Source: Campylobacterales bacterium (GTDB taxonomy: Bacteria > Campylobacterota > Campylobacteria > Campylobacterales > Thiovulaceae). Taken from it: 5,942 nucleotides of DNA. Each line of letters begins with the position of its first letter. Position 1 is the first letter of the stretch. This document shows, one piece after another, positions 5,734 through 5,942 of the stretch. Position numbers and translations under genes: made by a program. The stretch lies in the NCBI GenBank assembly GCA_012963895.1, contig DTUW01000115.1, positions 1 through 5,942 on the forward strand, written 5' to 3'. The notes below the pieces were generated by a model that searched no databases, was not told the origin of the DNA, and was given only the letters and a program-made list of their open reading frames with translations.

Positions 5734-5940
5734 TTATATTACTGGAATAGGTAATCCCACCGCCGTTAAAGAGATATTTATCTCTCCTTCATCTATCAAT
5801 ATTTTTGTTGAACCTGCGATTACAGGAGTAACTACTACATGCGAAATATTGCTATCTCCCTCTATCTCTCCTATTTCTAATATGGTATTTCCAAACTCTT
5901 CTACACTACTTACATCACCAGCAAACCATATAGTAATATT
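5734..5940 (-). CDS. C-terminal part of an unrecognised protein, 5' end outside window
   Basis: The minus-strand frame is open from the window edge to a TAA at 5734-5736, giving 68 residues; the other two minus frames have stops close to the edge. The visible protein contains VEEFGNTILEIGEIEG, then ISHVVVTPVIAGSTKILIDE and ends in INISLTAVGLPIPVI. It alternates hydrophobic valine/isoleucine with polar residues, suggesting beta strands, and has no cysteines. I see no motif that assigns a family. The stop is 28 nt before the kdsC ATG with no visible terminator, so it is probably the upstream member of the same operon. An envelope-related role would fit the neighbours but is only a guess. Confidence 0.72.
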   Translation of the reverse strand, partial: NITIWFAGDVSSVEEFGNTILEIGEIEGDSNISHVVVTPVIAGSTKILIDEGEINISLTAVGLPIPVI

Positions 5941-5942
5941 GT

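Overview
The window comes from an AT-rich bacterial chromosome. Gene content and protein style suggest a Campylobacterota member (Sulfurovum/Sulfurimonas-like). The main clue is the N-terminus of the first protein: a run resembling 'VVAETVKHGLTAHM', followed by a periplasmic CxxCH and a cytoplasmic GGDEF domain, is typical of sensor diguanylate cyclases in that group. This assignment is inferred from memory of such proteins, not from a search. I see no mobile element, CRISPR array, tRNA or rRNA.

Layout. Bases 2-1732 (+) encode a 5'-truncated membrane diguanylate cyclase with a putative heme-c periplasmic sensor, a HAMP-like linker, a cysteine-containing GAF-like region and an intact GGDEF domain. 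It ends in a hairpin terminator (1740-1764) that separates it from the convergent minus-strand genes. On the minus strand, asd (2793-3821, aspartate-semialdehyde dehydrogenase) runs straight into hemE (1769-2800, uroporphyrinogen decarboxylase) with an 8-nt overlap. Upstream of asd is a 570-base gene-free stretch (3822-4391), very AT-rich and full of short direct and inverted repeats. Beyond it, again on the minus strand, lie mlaE (4392-5183, lipid-transport ABC permease, GTG start), kdsC (5193-5705, KDO-8-phosphate phosphatase) and the 3' end of an unrecognised gene (5734-5940).

How the genes work together. The X'-kdsC-mlaE block looks like one transcription unit with an outer-envelope theme: KDO for lipopolysaccharide and MCE-type phospholipid transport. 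The asd-hemE pair joins lysine/threonine/methionine/diaminopimelate biosynthesis with tetrapyrrole biosynthesis through close translational spacing. These are housekeeping functions. The parts most worth a second look are the sensor architecture of the cyclase, the repeat-bearing 570-base gap, and the absence of mlaF/mlaD immediately downstream of mlaE. I found no convincing previously undescribed system here.
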